Positions 1 through 9,016 of a stretch of 64,000 nucleotides of DNA are shown in pieces (position 1 is the first letter of the stretch; each line of letters opens with the position of its first letter). Origin of the DNA: Bhargavaea ginsengi. GTDB taxonomy: Bacteria > Bacillota > Bacilli > Bacillales_A > Planococcaceae. Both the position numbers and the translations under genes were made by a program. Location: the NCBI RefSeq assembly GCF_900109165.1, contig NZ_FNZF01000001.1:239376-303375 (forward strand), written 5' to 3'. The notes under the pieces are model-generated. The model saw only the letters and a list, made by a program, of their open reading frames with translations, was not told the origin of the DNA and searched no databases.

Positions 1-921
1 GACGGCCTTGTTCAGTGAATCCATGTCTTCAACTCTGAGGACCTTCGCCGAACGGTCGATTTTCCGGATCAGGCCGGAAAGCACACCGCCAGGGCCGCAC
101 TCGATAAAGAGGGTAACGCCAAGGCTCAGCATGTTACGGACGGATTCCTCCCAGCGTACGGGTGAATACAATTGCTCAACGAGCATCTTTTTGATGTTCT
201 CCGGATCCCGGACTGGTTCTGCGGTGACATTCGCAATGACCGGGAAGTCCGCATCCGCGAAACCGACTGAATCCAGCTGTGCCTGCAATTTTTGTGCGGC
301 AGGCTTCATGAGTGAAGAGTGGAATGGACCGCTGACATCCAGCGGTATCGCCCGCTTGGCGCCTGCAGCTTTCGCCGACTCGCAAGCCAGTTCGACGCCG
401 CGCTTGCTGCCGGAGATGACAATCTGGCCGGGGCAGTTCAAGTTTGCCGGCTGCACCGGATGCCCTTCTTCTGTCACATCATCCGTCACGCGCTTGAGCT
501 CTTCAGCGCCAAGTCCCAGGATGGCGGCCATAGACCCTTCACCGGCCGGAACGGCTTCGTTCATGTACAAGCCTCTCCGGTGGACCGTCTCCACCGCATC
601 TCCGAATGAAAGGACCCCGGCAGAGACAAGGGCCGTATATTCACCAAGGCTGTGCCCGGCGGAAAAGTCCGGGCGGATGCCCGCTTCTTTGAGAGCAGCA
701 TCAATCACTGCACCCGCAGTCAGAAGCGCAGGCTGCGCATGATAGGTGAGTGTCAGCTCTTCCTGAGGGCCTTCCTGCATGAGGCTGCTCAGGCCGATTC
801 CGAGGCGGCTGTCCGCTTCTTTACCGAAGTTCTTGTATCCGGCGTCTTCGCTGATGAATTCCGAGGCCATGCCGACTTTCTGCGAACCTTGGCCGGGAAA
901 GACAAATGCAATCTTACTCAT
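1..921 (-). CDS. fabD: Malonyl-CoA:ACP transacylase FabD (3' end cut by window edge)
   Basis: Moves malonyl groups from CoA to acyl carrier protein, giving the extender unit for type II fatty acid synthesis in the cytoplasm. The 307 visible residues begin [14 protein letters not shown] and contain the nucleophile elbow GHSLGE, the [10 protein letters not shown] segment and the SGPFHS histidine region, all typical of FabD. No stop is reached at the window edge; family proteins are near 315 residues, so only about ten are missing. The ATG at 921 overlaps the plsX stop by 8 bp, which places it in the fapR-plsX-fabD operon and probably under FapR control. Confidence 0.96.
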   Translation of the reverse strand, partial: MSKIAFVFPGQGSQKVGMASEFISEDAGYKNFGKEADSRLGIGLSSLMQEGPQEELTLTYHAQPALLTAGAVIDAALKEAGIRPDFSAGHSLGEYTALVSAGVLSFGDAVETVHRRGLYMNEAVPAGEGSMAAILGLGAEELKRVTDDVTEEGHPVQPANLNCPGQIVISGSKRGVELACESAKAAGAKRAIPLDVSGPFHSSLMKPAAQKLQAQLDSVGFADADFPVIANVTAEPVRDPENIKKMLVEQLYSPVRWEESVRNMLSLGVTLFIECGPGGVLSGLIRKIDRSAKVLRVEDMDSLNKAV

Positions 922-1909
922 GTTCCCCCATCCTTCCGATCGTCTCCCCGATCCGCTCCGTCACGCCGTGGCCGGCCATGGTCCTGGCCTGGCGGATGGC
1001 GTTCATGACGGCATTTGCATTCGAGGAGCCGTGTGCCTTGATCAGCGGCGCTTTCAGGCCGAAAAGGCCTGCGCCGCCGTACTCTGTATAATCCATCTTC
1101 TTTTTCAGGTCTCTGAGTCCGTCCTTGACGAGCAGGCCCGCGATCTTCCCTTTCCCGCTGGACATAAAGGCGTCTTTAATCATGGACATAAGCCCCTGGG
1201 CGGTCCCTTCGATGGTCTTCAGCACCATATTGCCGGTGAAGCCATCGGTTACGACAACATCAGCAACACCATTCAGCAGGTCCCTCGCTTCAACATTCCC
1301 CACAAAGTTGACCGGGGAAGCCGCTATCAGCCCGTAAGCCTCTTTCGTCAATTCGTTTCCTTTGTTTTCCTCGGTCCCGATATTGAGCAGTCCGACCCGG
1401 GGATTTTGGATGCCCCTGACCTGTTCCGCATAAATGCTTCCCATGATCGCATACTGTGCCAGATGCTGGGGCTTTGCATCCGCATTCGCCCCCATGTCGA
1501 GCATGACAAACCCGTTGCCGTCAAGTGTAGGAAGAGTTGGTGCCAACGCCGGCCGATCGACTCCATCCAGGCGGCCGACAACGAATAGGCCCGCAGCCAT
1601 GAGTGCACCCGTATTGCCTGCGCTGACGCCGGCATCGGCCTCACCGTCGCGGACGGCCTGCGCCATACGGACCATGGAAGAATCCTTTTTCCGCCGGACG
1701 GCGCGGACAGGTTCGTCTTCACCTTCAATTTTTTCTGTGCAATGAATCATCTCAAGCCGTTCATGCGTCCCGATTATCGGCTCCATGCGGCTGGAGTCTC
1801 CGTACAGTTTTATCCGGATGTCCGGAAATGCCTCCAGTGCAAGCCGCACGCCTTCGACAACCGCCTGAGGGGCATGGTCGCCCCCCATACCGTCTACTGC
1901 TATGATCAT
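914..1909 (-). CDS. plsX: Phosphate acyltransferase PlsX
   Basis: Converts acyl-ACP to acyl-phosphate, the acyl donor for PlsY in membrane phospholipid synthesis; a peripheral membrane enzyme. The 331-residue product starts [14 protein letters not shown], the family signature, and has the usual length. Its ATG at 1909 overlaps the end of fapR by 4 bp and its stop overlaps fabD, so the three genes are translationally coupled. Identification rests on the N-terminal signature, length and gene order fapR-plsX-fabD, which is conserved in Bacilli. Confidence 0.97.
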   Translation of the reverse strand: MIIAVDGMGGDHAPQAVVEGVRLALEAFPDIRIKLYGDSSRMEPIIGTHERLEMIHCTEKIEGEDEPVRAVRRKKDSSMVRMAQAVRDGEADAGVSAGNTGALMAAGLFVVGRLDGVDRPALAPTLPTLDGNGFVMLDMGANADAKPQHLAQYAIMGSIYAEQVRGIQNPRVGLLNIGTEENKGNELTKEAYGLIAASPVNFVGNVEARDLLNGVADVVVTDGFTGNMVLKTIEGTAQGLMSMIKDAFMSSGKGKIAGLLVKDGLRDLKKKMDYTEYGGAGLFGLKAPLIKAHGSSNANAVMNAIRQARTMAGHGVTERIGETIGRMGEHE

Positions 1910-2484
1910 GAATGTCCCTCTTTTCCGCTCTCGTGGGTCCGGTACATTTCAAACGTTCCGGTGAAAACAGGCTCGTCACCTACCGTGGAAATGACTTCGA
2001 CGACCGTTCTGCGGGGCCGGTCACCAGGCCGGACCGCCGCTTTGGCAATAACCCGCTCTCCCGCCCTCACCGGTTTGATGAAGTTCAGAGATGATTGGGC
2101 AGTGAGCGCCAGTTCGTCATCGATAACTGCCACAGCCAGGGAATTGGCCTGAGCGAACAGGTGATGGCCCCTCGCGATACCGTTGCGCTGGAACACATGA
2201 TCTTTGGTGACGTCAAACACTGACACCGCACGCTTGTCCAATTCGATATCGATGATGTCCCCGATCACCTCATCAATCGGCAGCGACTTCACATCATCGA
2301 GCGACCGGACCGCCACATCCTTCAGGCGCTCCCTAAGTTCGGGAATTCCCTTTTCCATCCGGTCGAGCCGGATGGTCTGGACACTGACGCCGAAATGTTC
2401 GGCAAGATCTCCGTCCGTGAGCAGCGGGTTCTCCTCCAGCAATGATGACAGGCGGGCCTGGCGCTCTCGTTTCTGTAATTTCAT
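1906..2484 (-). CDS. fapR: Fatty acid biosynthesis repressor FapR
   Basis: Global repressor of membrane lipid synthesis in Bacilli; malonyl-CoA binding to its hotdog-fold domain releases it from DNA. The 192-residue protein has an N-terminal DeoR-like helix-turn-helix (about residues 15-45, [18 protein letters not shown]) and a C-terminal thioesterase-like hotdog domain containing [17 protein letters not shown] and [13 protein letters not shown] 17-bp palindrome matching its operator lies 17 bp upstream of the ATG, indicating autoregulation together with plsX and fabD. Confidence 0.97.
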   Translation of the reverse strand: MKLQKRERQARLSSLLEENPLLTDGDLAEHFGVSVQTIRLDRMEKGIPELRERLKDVAVRSLDDVKSLPIDEVIGDIIDIELDKRAVSVFDVTKDHVFQRNGIARGHHLFAQANSLAVAVIDDELALTAQSSLNFIKPVRAGERVIAKAAVRPGDRPRRTVVEVISTVGDEPVFTGTFEMYRTHESGKEGHS

Positions 2485-2500
2485 GTTTTCACCACCGGAT

Positions 2501-2517
2501 TTAGCACTTGGTACTAA
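2501..2517. promoter_or_regulatory. FapR operator
   Basis: The near-palindrome ttagcacttggtactaa matches the FapR box pattern TTAGTACC-N-GGTACTAA-like known in Bacillus. It lies just downstream of the -10 element of the fapR promoter, where bound repressor would block initiation. Sequence match and position are seen directly; control by malonyl-CoA is inferred from the family. Confidence 0.85.
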
Positions 2518-2521
2518 TATG

Positions 2522-2551
2522 AGTATATAAAACAGCTAGGGCAGATTGCAA
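2522..2551 (-). promoter_or_regulatory. Sigma-A type promoter of fapR-plsX-fabD
   Basis: On the minus strand a TTGCAA -35 (2546-2551) and a TATACT -10 (2522-2527) are separated by 18 bp and precede the FapR operator and the fapR start. Assignment by consensus match and position only. Confidence 0.65.
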
Positions 2552-2610
2552 CCATGCTTGTGAAGTTTGCCCCGCCGGCTGACGAAAAAAATCCGGCGGA
2601 CGGATTCGAT

Positions 2611-4653
2611 TCAGTCGATCCGTTCGTCGGACAGTACACCGGACTGCTCAATCACCGTCCGGAGAGTTTCGTATTCAGGGCCGTTCCAGAACGCCTCCGA
2701 AGCAATCAGCCGTTCGGCATCACGGCGTGCAGTTTCCAGCGCACGATAGTCATGAACGGGGTCCGCCACCTTAAAGTCCGGCATGCCGCTCTGTCGCTTC
2801 CCGAAGAAATCTCCGGGGCCCCGAAGCTCCAGGTCCTTTTCCGCAAGACGGAAACCGTCGGTCGTTTCTGTCATCGACTGCATCCGCTCTTTGCCGATTT
2901 CCGTCTTCGGATCGGCGAGGAGCACACAATAAGATTTGTGGGCACCCCGGCCGACACGCCCTCTTAACTGGTGAAGCTGCGCAAGGCCGAAACGTTCGGC
3001 ATCGGAGATGACCATGAAGGTAGCGTTCGGGACGTTCACGCCGACTTCGACGACCGTCGTGGAGACGAGCGCATGAAGGCCGCCTTCGGAGAATTCGCGC
3101 ATGACCGCTTCCTTGTCATCCGGGTGCAGGCGCCCATGCATGAGGCCGACATTGAACCTGCCGCCAAAGTACTGGCGGATCTGTTCGTACATGTCGACCG
3201 CATTCTGGACGTCCAGCTTGTCAGACTCTTCAATCAGCGGGCAGATGACGTATGCCTGGCGGCCCTCCTGCAGTTCCCTGCCCATCCGTTTCAGAACAGC
3301 GGGGAGCGCCTCGCGTTTTGTCCAGTAGGTTTCGATGGGCTGGCGGCCGGCAGGCATCTCATCGAGGATGGAGACATCCATTTCGCCGAACGCCGTGATC
3401 GCAAGCGTCCTTGGAATCGGTGTCGCCGTCATAAACAGGACATCCGGGTCTCCGCCCTTTTCCTTAAGGATGCGGCGCTGCTGCACGCCAAAGCGGTGCT
3501 GCTCATCAGTGATGACAAGCCCGAGCTTCTTGAAATTGACGTCAGGCTGGATCAGTGCATGTGTGCCGATGACGAGGTCAATTTCGCCTTCCGCGAGCTT
3601 CTCTAGGATGATGCGGCGCGCTTTCGCCTTGGTGGAACCCGAAAGCAGTGCGATCCGGACACCAAAGGGTTCCAGCCAATCGGCCAGAGTCTGCGCATGC
3701 TGTTCAGCAAGAATCTCGGTCGGCGCCATGAGCGCCCCCTGGGCACCGGCTGTGATGGCCGCGTATAGCGCGATCGCTGCCACAGCCGTCTTGCCCGATC
3801 CTACATCTCCCTGAAGAAGCCGGTTCATCCGCACCGGCTCTTTCAGCTCTGCGCACAATTCATTGACGACCCGCTTTTGTGCGCCAGTGAGCTCGAACGG
3901 CAGGGAATCGATAAACACCTTTAACCGGTCGAGGTCATAATGGAGTTCAGTCCCCTTGCCCGCTTCCTTCCTGACTTTCTTGATCGCCTGCATCTTCAGC
4001 TGGTAGCCGAGGAATTCTTCGTACACAAACCGCCGGCGTGCGTGCTTCACATGTTCTGCATCGCGCGGGAAATGCATGCCTTCCAGCGCTTCTGCAATAC
4101 CGGGCAGTTTGTACTGTTCGAGAAGTTCAGCCGGCATCGGATCCGGCAGCTCGCCGCTCACCGCATCGAGGGCGGCCCGGATGTAGCGGCGGATCGTTTT
4201 CTGATGCATCCCGCCCTTCAGGCTGTAGACCGGCTCGAAATCCTCGCCGGTCTGCTTGGGCCCCTCCTTGAACGAACTCACGTTAATGGTCTGCCGTCCG
4301 CGATCCCATTTGCCGGTCACGGTTACCGTCATGCCGGGTGTAAGGCGATGCTTAAGGTAATGCTGATTGAAGAAAACCGCTTTTACGAGATGATGTCCCG
4401 CAAGAAGGCGGATCTGGAGCCTCGATCTGTTTTTTCCGGAAAAGAAAACGGAAGGCTCGCTTTCGACCCTTCCTTCAATCGTCACCCGTTCTTCATGGGG
4501 CGTTTCCGCTAAATCCTTGAGACGGTTATCCTCATGGCGGTAAGGGAACATCATGACGAGGTCACCAACCGTCCGGACACCGAGATTCTCAAGGGATTTC
4601 GCGGCTTCTTTTCCAATGCCTTTCAAAGAATTGACAGGCTCAGTCAACCACAC
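2611..4653 (-). CDS. recG: ATP-dependent DNA helicase RecG
   Basis: Branch-migrating helicase that remodels stalled replication forks and Holliday junctions. The 680-residue product has an N-terminal wedge domain (EPVNSLKGIGKEAA onward), Walker A GDVGSGKT, Walker B ITDEQHRFG, motif III MTATPIPRTLA and a C-terminal helicase half with QLRGRVGRGAH. Length is normal (about 680). A GTG at 4653 with an upstream GGAAAGAAGG was chosen; an open frame extends 21 codons further upstream but that part reads as low-similarity sequence inside sdaAA. The start overlaps the sdaAA stop by 14 bp. Confidence 0.96.
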   Translation of the reverse strand: MWLTEPVNSLKGIGKEAAKSLENLGVRTVGDLVMMFPYRHEDNRLKDLAETPHEERVTIEGRVESEPSVFFSGKNRSRLQIRLLAGHHLVKAVFFNQHYLKHRLTPGMTVTVTGKWDRGRQTINVSSFKEGPKQTGEDFEPVYSLKGGMHQKTIRRYIRAALDAVSGELPDPMPAELLEQYKLPGIAEALEGMHFPRDAEHVKHARRRFVYEEFLGYQLKMQAIKKVRKEAGKGTELHYDLDRLKVFIDSLPFELTGAQKRVVNELCAELKEPVRMNRLLQGDVGSGKTAVAAIALYAAITAGAQGALMAPTEILAEQHAQTLADWLEPFGVRIALLSGSTKAKARRIILEKLAEGEIDLVIGTHALIQPDVNFKKLGLVITDEQHRFGVQQRRILKEKGGDPDVLFMTATPIPRTLAITAFGEMDVSILDEMPAGRQPIETYWTKREALPAVLKRMGRELQEGRQAYVICPLIEESDKLDVQNAVDMYEQIRQYFGGRFNVGLMHGRLHPDDKEAVMREFSEGGLHALVSTTVVEVGVNVPNATFMVISDAERFGLAQLHQLRGRVGRGAHKSYCVLLADPKTEIGKERMQSMTETTDGFRLAEKDLELRGPGDFFGKRQSGMPDFKVADPVHDYRALETARRDAERLIASEAFWNGPEYETLRTVIEQSGVLSDERID

Positions 4654-5542
4654 TTTCTTCAGCCTTCTTTCCGAAGATCTCCGCTTCCAGGCGCTTGCCC
4701 GTCGGTGTCGCGGCAAGGCCTCCTTTTGCCGTTTCGCGCAGCGCGGACGGCATCGACTGGCCGATCCGGTGCATGGCCGCGATCACTTCATCGGTAGGAA
4801 TGACGCTGGTGACGCCGGCGAGAGCCATATCGGCGCCGACAAGCGCTTTTGCGGCGCCCATGGCGTTCCGCTTCACGCAAGGGACCTCCACGAGGCCGGC
4901 TACAGGATCGCACACAAGTCCGAGCATATTCTTCATCACGATGGAGAACGCTTCGGCACTTTGCTGAGGCGTGCCGCCCGCCATCTCCACGATCGCAGCG
5001 GCGGCCATGGAAGCGGCAGAACCTGTCTCGGCCTGGCAGCCGCCGGCGGCCCCGGAGATTGATGCGTTGTTCGCCACGACGAATCCAAATGCCCCTGATG
5101 TGAACAGGAAGTTGATCATCTGCTCGCGGGTAGGGTTCAGCTTGTCCTTAACGGCAAACAGCGTGCCCGGAACGATTCCGGCAGCACCGGCCGTAGGCGT
5201 TGCACAGATCATGCCCATTGCGGCGTTGACCTCGTTGGTGGCGACCGCTTTGCTCACCGCGTCCAAAAGCAGGTTGCCCGAAAGCGACTTTCCGCTCTTG
5301 ATGTAGTTCTGAATAAGCACCGCGTCGCCGCCGGTCAGTCCCGATGTCGAGCGGACGCCTTCCAGCCCTTTTTCAATCGCCTCTTCCATGACCTCCAGGT
5401 TGCGCTCCATCTGGGCGACCACTTCTTCACGCGAGCGCTTAGTGATACGCATTTCCTGATCGATCATTATCTCGGAAATCGGCCTGCCGGATTTTTCCGC
5501 AAGCCCGACCAGTTCTTTAACCGTAGAAAATAAAATATCCAC
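4640..5542 (-). CDS. sdaAA: L-serine dehydratase, iron-sulfur alpha subunit
   Basis: With the beta subunit it deaminates L-serine to pyruvate and ammonia using an oxygen-sensitive 4Fe-4S cluster. The 300-residue product carries the cysteine segments GMICATPTAGAAG, GGCQAETGSA and LVCDPVAGLVEVPC expected for cluster binding. It starts with GTG at 5542, 8 nt after GGAGG, and follows sdaAB by 16 bp. The split alpha/beta arrangement is the Bacillus type. Confidence 0.96.
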   Translation of the reverse strand: MDILFSTVKELVGLAEKSGRPISEIMIDQEMRITKRSREEVVAQMERNLEVMEEAIEKGLEGVRSTSGLTGGDAVLIQNYIKSGKSLSGNLLLDAVSKAVATNEVNAAMGMICATPTAGAAGIVPGTLFAVKDKLNPTREQMINFLFTSGAFGFVVANNASISGAAGGCQAETGSAASMAAAAIVEMAGGTPQQSAEAFSIVMKNMLGLVCDPVAGLVEVPCVKRNAMGAAKALVGADMALAGVTSVIPTDEVIAAMHRIGQSMPSALRETAKGGLAATPTGKRLEAEIFGKKAEESVVD

Positions 5543-5558
5543 TGGGGATGCCTCCTTA

Positions 5559-6221
5559 TCAGTCTGCTAGTATCGAAACTTGCGTCACATTGTCAAGATC
5601 GGAGATAAGCCGGATCATGGAGTCGGTGATAACCTGGTCGACCTCGATGACCATCAGCGCCATTTCTCCCTTTTCTTTGCGTCCGCATTCCATATGGGCA
5701 ATGTTGATACCGTCTGCCGCCAGGGAATTAGCCACGTTCGCGATGACACCCGGGCGGTCGTGGTGGACGATCAGCAGTGCCGGATAATGGCCTGTGAGCC
5801 TGAGTGTGAATCCGTTCAGCTCCGTCACTTCCATTTTTCCGCCGCCGATCGAGATACCGGTAAGCTCCATTTCGCCGTCGGCATCCCCGATGCGGACACG
5901 AGCCGTGTTCGGATGCTCCGGCTCCTCGTCTACCGTGATGAACTCGTATTTCAGCCCGACGCGCCCGGCTTCCTGGAAAGCCGTGCGGATCCGCTCGTCG
6001 TCTGTATCGTAGTCGAGCAGGCCGCCGATGATGGCAACATCTGTGCCATGTCCCATATATGTTTCCGCAAACGATCCGTAAAGCCGGATTTCCGCCCAGG
6101 CCGGCTGGCGTCCGAACAGGGACCTTGCCACCCGTCCGATCCTTGCCGCTCCTGCGGTATGCGATGATGAAGGCCCGACCATGACCGGGCCGATAATATC
6201 AAAAACCGATCTGAATTTCAT
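5559..6221 (-). CDS. sdaAB: L-serine dehydratase, beta subunit
   Basis: Regulatory and structural partner of SdaAA. The 220-residue protein has the serine dehydratase beta region with the signature GPSSSHTAGAARIG near residue 16 and a C-terminal ACT domain (about 147-220, HHDRPGVIANVAN), which in this family senses or positions ligand. ATG at 6221 has AAGGAGG 10 nt upstream. First gene of the sdaAB-sdaAA(-recG) run, with its own promoter at 6254-6282. Confidence 0.96.
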   Translation of the reverse strand: MKFRSVFDIIGPVMVGPSSSHTAGAARIGRVARSLFGRQPAWAEIRLYGSFAETYMGHGTDVAIIGGLLDYDTDDERIRTAFQEAGRVGLKYEFITVDEEPEHPNTARVRIGDADGEMELTGISIGGGKMEVTELNGFTLRLTGHYPALLIVHHDRPGVIANVANSLAADGINIAHMECGRKEKGEMALMVIEVDQVITDSMIRLISDLDNVTQVSILAD

Positions 6222-6253
6222 AAGCTCAAGTCCTCCTTCGGGACGTTTCCCCT

Positions 6254-6282
6254 ATTTTACATGATTTCGTGACTTTTCTCAA
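6254..6282 (-). promoter_or_regulatory. Sigma-A type promoter of sdaAB
   Basis: TTGAGA (6277-6282) and TAAAAT (6254-6259) are separated by exactly 17 bp and lie about 35 bp before the sdaAB start codon. Confidence 0.7.
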
Positions 6283-6300
6283 AACACACGTTCGCTTTCC

Positions 6301-6314
6301 TGCAAACGCTTTCC
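6301..6314. promoter_or_regulatory. Possible catabolite response element upstream of sdaAB
   Basis: The 14-mer tgcaaacgctttcc agrees with the cre consensus at 12 of 14 positions on the reverse strand and lies about 18 bp upstream of the -35 element. Its position would suit CcpA activation or weak repression. Only a consensus match; CcpA is not in the window. Confidence 0.35.
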
Positions 6315-6324
6315 TTTTCTCTGA

Positions 6325-6352
6325 AAAAAGCGCACCGGTGATCCCGGTGCGC
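6325..6352 (-). terminator. Rho-independent terminator after fakA
   Basis: Stem gcgcaccgg / ccggtgcgc (6330-6352) followed on the minus strand by a six-T run, starting 5 bp after the fakA stop. It separates fakA from the sdaAB promoter. Confidence 0.9.
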
Positions 6353-6357
6353 ATGGT

Positions 6358-8019
6358 TCACTCTGCTGAGATGATGTACGGGTATAGCGGCTGCTTTCCT
6401 TCGTGGATTTCCACTTCCACATCCGGATACTGTTCTTCGATATATCCGGCGAGGTCATCTGCACTCTGGCGTGTGGTCCCTTCACCGTAGAGGAGGGTCA
6501 CAATCTCCGTGTCCTCGTCTACGATATCCGAAATAAGAGACTCGGTTACAGTGCTGAGGGAGGCATCGGAATTGATGATCTTGCCGTCAGCCATGCCCAT
6601 GAACGATCCTTTTCGGATTTCCACACCGTCAATTGTAGTGTCCCGGACCGCCGTTGTCACTTGACCGGTCCGCACATGCGCGAATGCTTCCGTCATGGAT
6701 TCCGCATTGTCCGCGACCGGCGCCTCCGGGTTGAAGGCGAGAATGGCCGCAAGTCCCTGCGGAACATTTTTCGTCGGGACCACTGCCGCTTCGATGCCGG
6801 CCACTTCCGCGGCCTGCTCTGCAGCCATGATGATGTTTTTGTTGTTCGGGAGAATCAGCGCGCGCTCCGCGCCCACTTCCCTGATTGCCTTGACGATGTC
6901 TTCTGTCGACGGATTCATCGTCTGGCCGCCTTCGATGACATAGGAAGCACCGATGCTGCGGAATAGTTCGGCAATCCCCGGCCCCATCGATACAGTGATG
7001 ATGGCATACGGATGTTTGGCTGGTGCGGCAGATTTTTGCATAGGCTCGTCCTTTTCAAGAATCGCCGTGTGCTGCTCCCGCATGTTTTCGATCTTTATCT
7101 TGATCAGGCTGCCGTACTTTTTGCCGTAGGAAAGGACTTCACCGGGGTCTTCGGAATGGATATGTACCTTGGCGATCTCTTCGTCAGAAATCACAAGAAG
7201 CGAATCCCCGTAAGCGCTGAGGTCTTCACGGAACCTCGACTCGTCAAACGGATTGCCGGCAGTTTTTTCTTCCTCAAAACGCACCATGAACTCCGTGCAA
7301 TATCCGAATTCAATCTCGGATGTATCCATGAAGCCCTGGATGCTTTTGTGATGCTCTGCGCTGACAAGGTCATCCATGGATGTCCGGTCGGTGACCGCCG
7401 GAAGTTCTTCTCCCTTGAGCACGGCGAGAAATCCTTCGTAGACAAATACAAGCCCCTGGCCGCCGCTGTCAACGACACCGACTTCCTTGAGGACCGGAAG
7501 CAGATCCGGTGTTCTCTTCAGGGAGGCTTTTGCCTCGTCGGTCAGCGCCTCCATCACTTTAACGATGTCTGATTCTGTTTCAGCGGACTCGACCGCTGCT
7601 TTAGCTGCGTCTTTCGCGACGGTAAGGATAGTGCCTTCCACCGGCTTCATGACGGCCTTATAGGCGGTGTCCACACCCGCCTGGAAAGCGCCTGCGAATT
7701 CTTTCGCATCCAGCGTCTCCTTTTCTTCGATCGCCTTGCCGAAACCGCGGAACAGCTGGGACAGGATCACGCCCGAATTCCCCCGTGCTCCCATGAGCAG
7801 GCCTTTGGAAAGGGCCTGGGCAGTTTTGCCGATATGGGCGTTGGCCGCCTGTTCCGCCTCTTTTGAACCCGATGTCATGGACAGATTCATATTCGTCCCC
7901 GTATCGCCGTCCGGCACGGGGAAGACGTTGAGCGAATCGACGAAATCCGCATTATTGGAAAGGTGATGGGAGCCCATCATCACCATTTCCGCAAATCGAT
8001 GTCCATCTAATTCTTTCAT
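6358..8019 (-). CDS. fakA: Fatty acid kinase ATP-binding subunit FakA / DAK2-domain protein (YloV)
   Basis: Phosphorylates fatty acids presented by FakB proteins, feeding exogenous acyl chains to PlsY. The 553-residue protein has an N-terminal DhaL-type kinase domain with VFPVPDGDTGTNMNLSM (metal and ATP-binding aspartates), a middle domain, and a C-terminal domain near 330-553 resembling the FakB fold. Length and order yloU-yloV match Bacillus. ATG at 8019 follows AAAGGAGG. Function is inferred from the staphylococcal homologue. Confidence 0.92.
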   Translation of the reverse strand: MKELDGHRFAEMVMMGSHHLSNNADFVDSLNVFPVPDGDTGTNMNLSMTSGSKEAEQAANAHIGKTAQALSKGLLMGARGNSGVILSQLFRGFGKAIEEKETLDAKEFAGAFQAGVDTAYKAVMKPVEGTILTVAKDAAKAAVESAETESDIVKVMEALTDEAKASLKRTPDLLPVLKEVGVVDSGGQGLVFVYEGFLAVLKGEELPAVTDRTSMDDLVSAEHHKSIQGFMDTSEIEFGYCTEFMVRFEEEKTAGNPFDESRFREDLSAYGDSLLVISDEEIAKVHIHSEDPGEVLSYGKKYGSLIKIKIENMREQHTAILEKDEPMQKSAAPAKHPYAIITVSMGPGIAELFRSIGASYVIEGGQTMNPSTEDIVKAIREVGAERALILPNNKNIIMAAEQAAEVAGIEAAVVPTKNVPQGLAAILAFNPEAPVADNAESMTEAFAHVRTGQVTTAVRDTTIDGVEIRKGSFMGMADGKIINSDASLSTVTESLISDIVDEDTEIVTLLYGEGTTRQSADDLAGYIEEQYPDVEVEIHEGKQPLYPYIISAE

Positions 8020-8038
8020 AAACGTTCGCTTCCTCCTT

Positions 8039-8401
8039 TTACAGGTTCGTCACGCGGACTCCCTGGACAAAAATATTGACGGAGCTGACCGTCATTCCCA
8101 ATTGTTTGCTTAATGTATATTTCACCTTGGATTGGACCTGGTATGCGACCTCCGAAATCTTCACACCATAGCCGACGATGACATACATGTCGATATGGAG
8201 ATCTTCTCCGATAGACCGGACGATCACACCTCTTGTGAAGTTTTCTTTGCGGAGGATGTCGGTCAGGCCGTCCCGGATCTGGTGTCGGGATGCCATCCCG
8301 ACAATTCCGTAGCACTCAACTGCTGCGCCCCCGGCCACCTGAGCGATCACATCATTCGAAATATCAATAGTGCCGAATTCATTTTTCAGTCCGATCGACA
8401 T
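8039..8401 (-). CDS. yloU: Asp23/Gls24 family envelope stress protein (YloU)
   Basis: A 120-residue Asp23-family protein (MSIGLKNEFGTIDISNDV start, VAGGAAVECYGIVGMAS core, NIFVQGVRVTNL end). Role in Bacilli is poorly defined; relatives attach to the membrane and respond to envelope stress. The ATG at 8401 was chosen over an upstream start at 8440 because GGGAGG sits 7 nt before it and the family begins at MSI. It precedes fakA by 19 bp, a conserved pair. Confidence 0.92.
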   Translation of the reverse strand: MSIGLKNEFGTIDISNDVIAQVAGGAAVECYGIVGMASRHQIRDGLTDILRKENFTRGVIVRSIGEDLHIDMYVIVGYGVKISEVAYQVQSKVKYTLSKQLGMTVSSVNIFVQGVRVTNL

Positions 8402-8438
8402 GGTAACGCCTCCCGTGAAGTCCATTTTGGCTACCGTC

Positions 8439-8444
8439 ATTGTA
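8439..8444 (-). promoter_or_regulatory. -10 element of yloU-fakA
   Basis: A TACAAT hexamer on the minus strand about 38 bp before the yloU start; the -35 is weak (TTTTCT at 17 bp). Tentative. Confidence 0.4.
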
Positions 8445-8540
8445 CACTACTGCCCGTGATTAGAAAAGATGCACCGGCTCCCCCGAATACTCATGAAAAA
8501 GGCTGTAAAGTGTTTTTTCTTGATGGATACTTTAAACCTG

Positions 8541-8569
8541 TTGCATCAGCGGCTGATCTGTGCTAAATT
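8541..8569 (+). promoter_or_regulatory. Promoter of rpmB
   Basis: TTGCAT (8541-8546) and TAAATT (8564-8569) with a 17-bp spacer on the plus strand, about 70 bp upstream of rpmB. Confidence 0.65.
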
Positions 8570-8637
8570 ATTTTAGTATGTGAGATGACGAACAGACGGG
8601 ATTCCGTCTTCATCTTCACCGAAGAGGAGGGAAAAAC

Positions 8638-8826
8638 ATGCCTAAAAAATGTGTTATTACAGGCCGCAAAGCAAGCGCCGGCAACAACCGCTCCCACGCG
8701 ATGAACGCGAACCGCCGCACTTGGGGTGCCAACCTTCAAAAAGTGCGCATCATGGTTGACGGCAAGCCGAAGCGCGTATGGGTTTCCGCACGTGCTCTGA
8801 AATCCGGTAAAGTCCAGCGCGTCTGA
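8638..8826 (+). CDS. rpmB: 50S ribosomal protein bL28
   Basis: Small basic protein of the large ribosomal subunit. The 62-residue product starts [20 protein letters not shown] and keeps [12 protein letters not shown], typical of bL28. A single cysteine near the N-terminus, without the second CxxC pair, suggests the zinc-free (C-minus) form. GAGGAGGG lies 8 nt before the ATG. It is one of only three plus-strand genes and is monocistronic, ending in a strong shared terminator. Confidence 0.98.
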   Translation: MPKKCVITGRKASAGNNRSHAMNANRRTWGANLQKVRIMVDGKPKRVWVSARALKSGKVQRV

Positions 8827-8840
8827 CCTGTTAAATATCG

Positions 8841-8890
8841 CAAAAAGAAATGCCGAGCTGACCTGAGTCAGCTCGGCATTTTGCTTTTTC
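8841..8890. terminator. Bidirectional terminator between rpmB and the spoVM-like gene
   Basis: An 11-bp perfect stem (tgccgagctga / tcagctcggca) with T-rich flanks on both strands. It can end rpmB transcripts on plus and the thiN-spoVM transcript on minus. The stop codon of the minus-strand gene lies within the hairpin. Confidence 0.93.
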
Positions 8891-9002
8891 TCCGTTTTTT
8901 CTTCTTCGCAACCGGCTTCCGTTCCTCACGCTGGAAAAGCGTCAGGCACTTGCGCGCAAAGCTGCTCACCATTTTGGGCAGCTGGAATGTGTACACTCTC
9001 AT
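8868..9002 (-). CDS. spoVM: SpoVM-like spore morphogenetic peptide with basic C-terminal extension
   Basis: Encodes 44 residues starting MRVYTFQLPKMVSSFARK, preceded by AAAGGAG 9 nt from the ATG. In B. subtilis SpoVM (26 residues) is an amphipathic helix that marks the convex forespore membrane and anchors SpoIVA. Aligned without gaps, 9 of the first 26 residues match the B. subtilis peptide, including Tyr4, Thr5, Leu8, Pro9, Lys10, Arg17 and Phe23. It occupies the same slot, between thiN (15 bp away) and rpmB. The remaining 18 residues are mostly Lys and Arg and have no counterpart in B. subtilis. Position and the LPK core make the assignment likely; function is inferred. Confidence 0.8.
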   Translation of the reverse strand: MRVYTFQLPKMVSSFARKCLTLFQREERKPVAKKKKRRKSKMPS

Positions 9003-9016
9003 TTTGTCCGCTCCTT

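Noticed and set aside
2571-2602. Hairpin after recG considered as a terminator
   Set aside because: The T-run is in the loop rather than after the stem on the minus strand; left out as a terminator.
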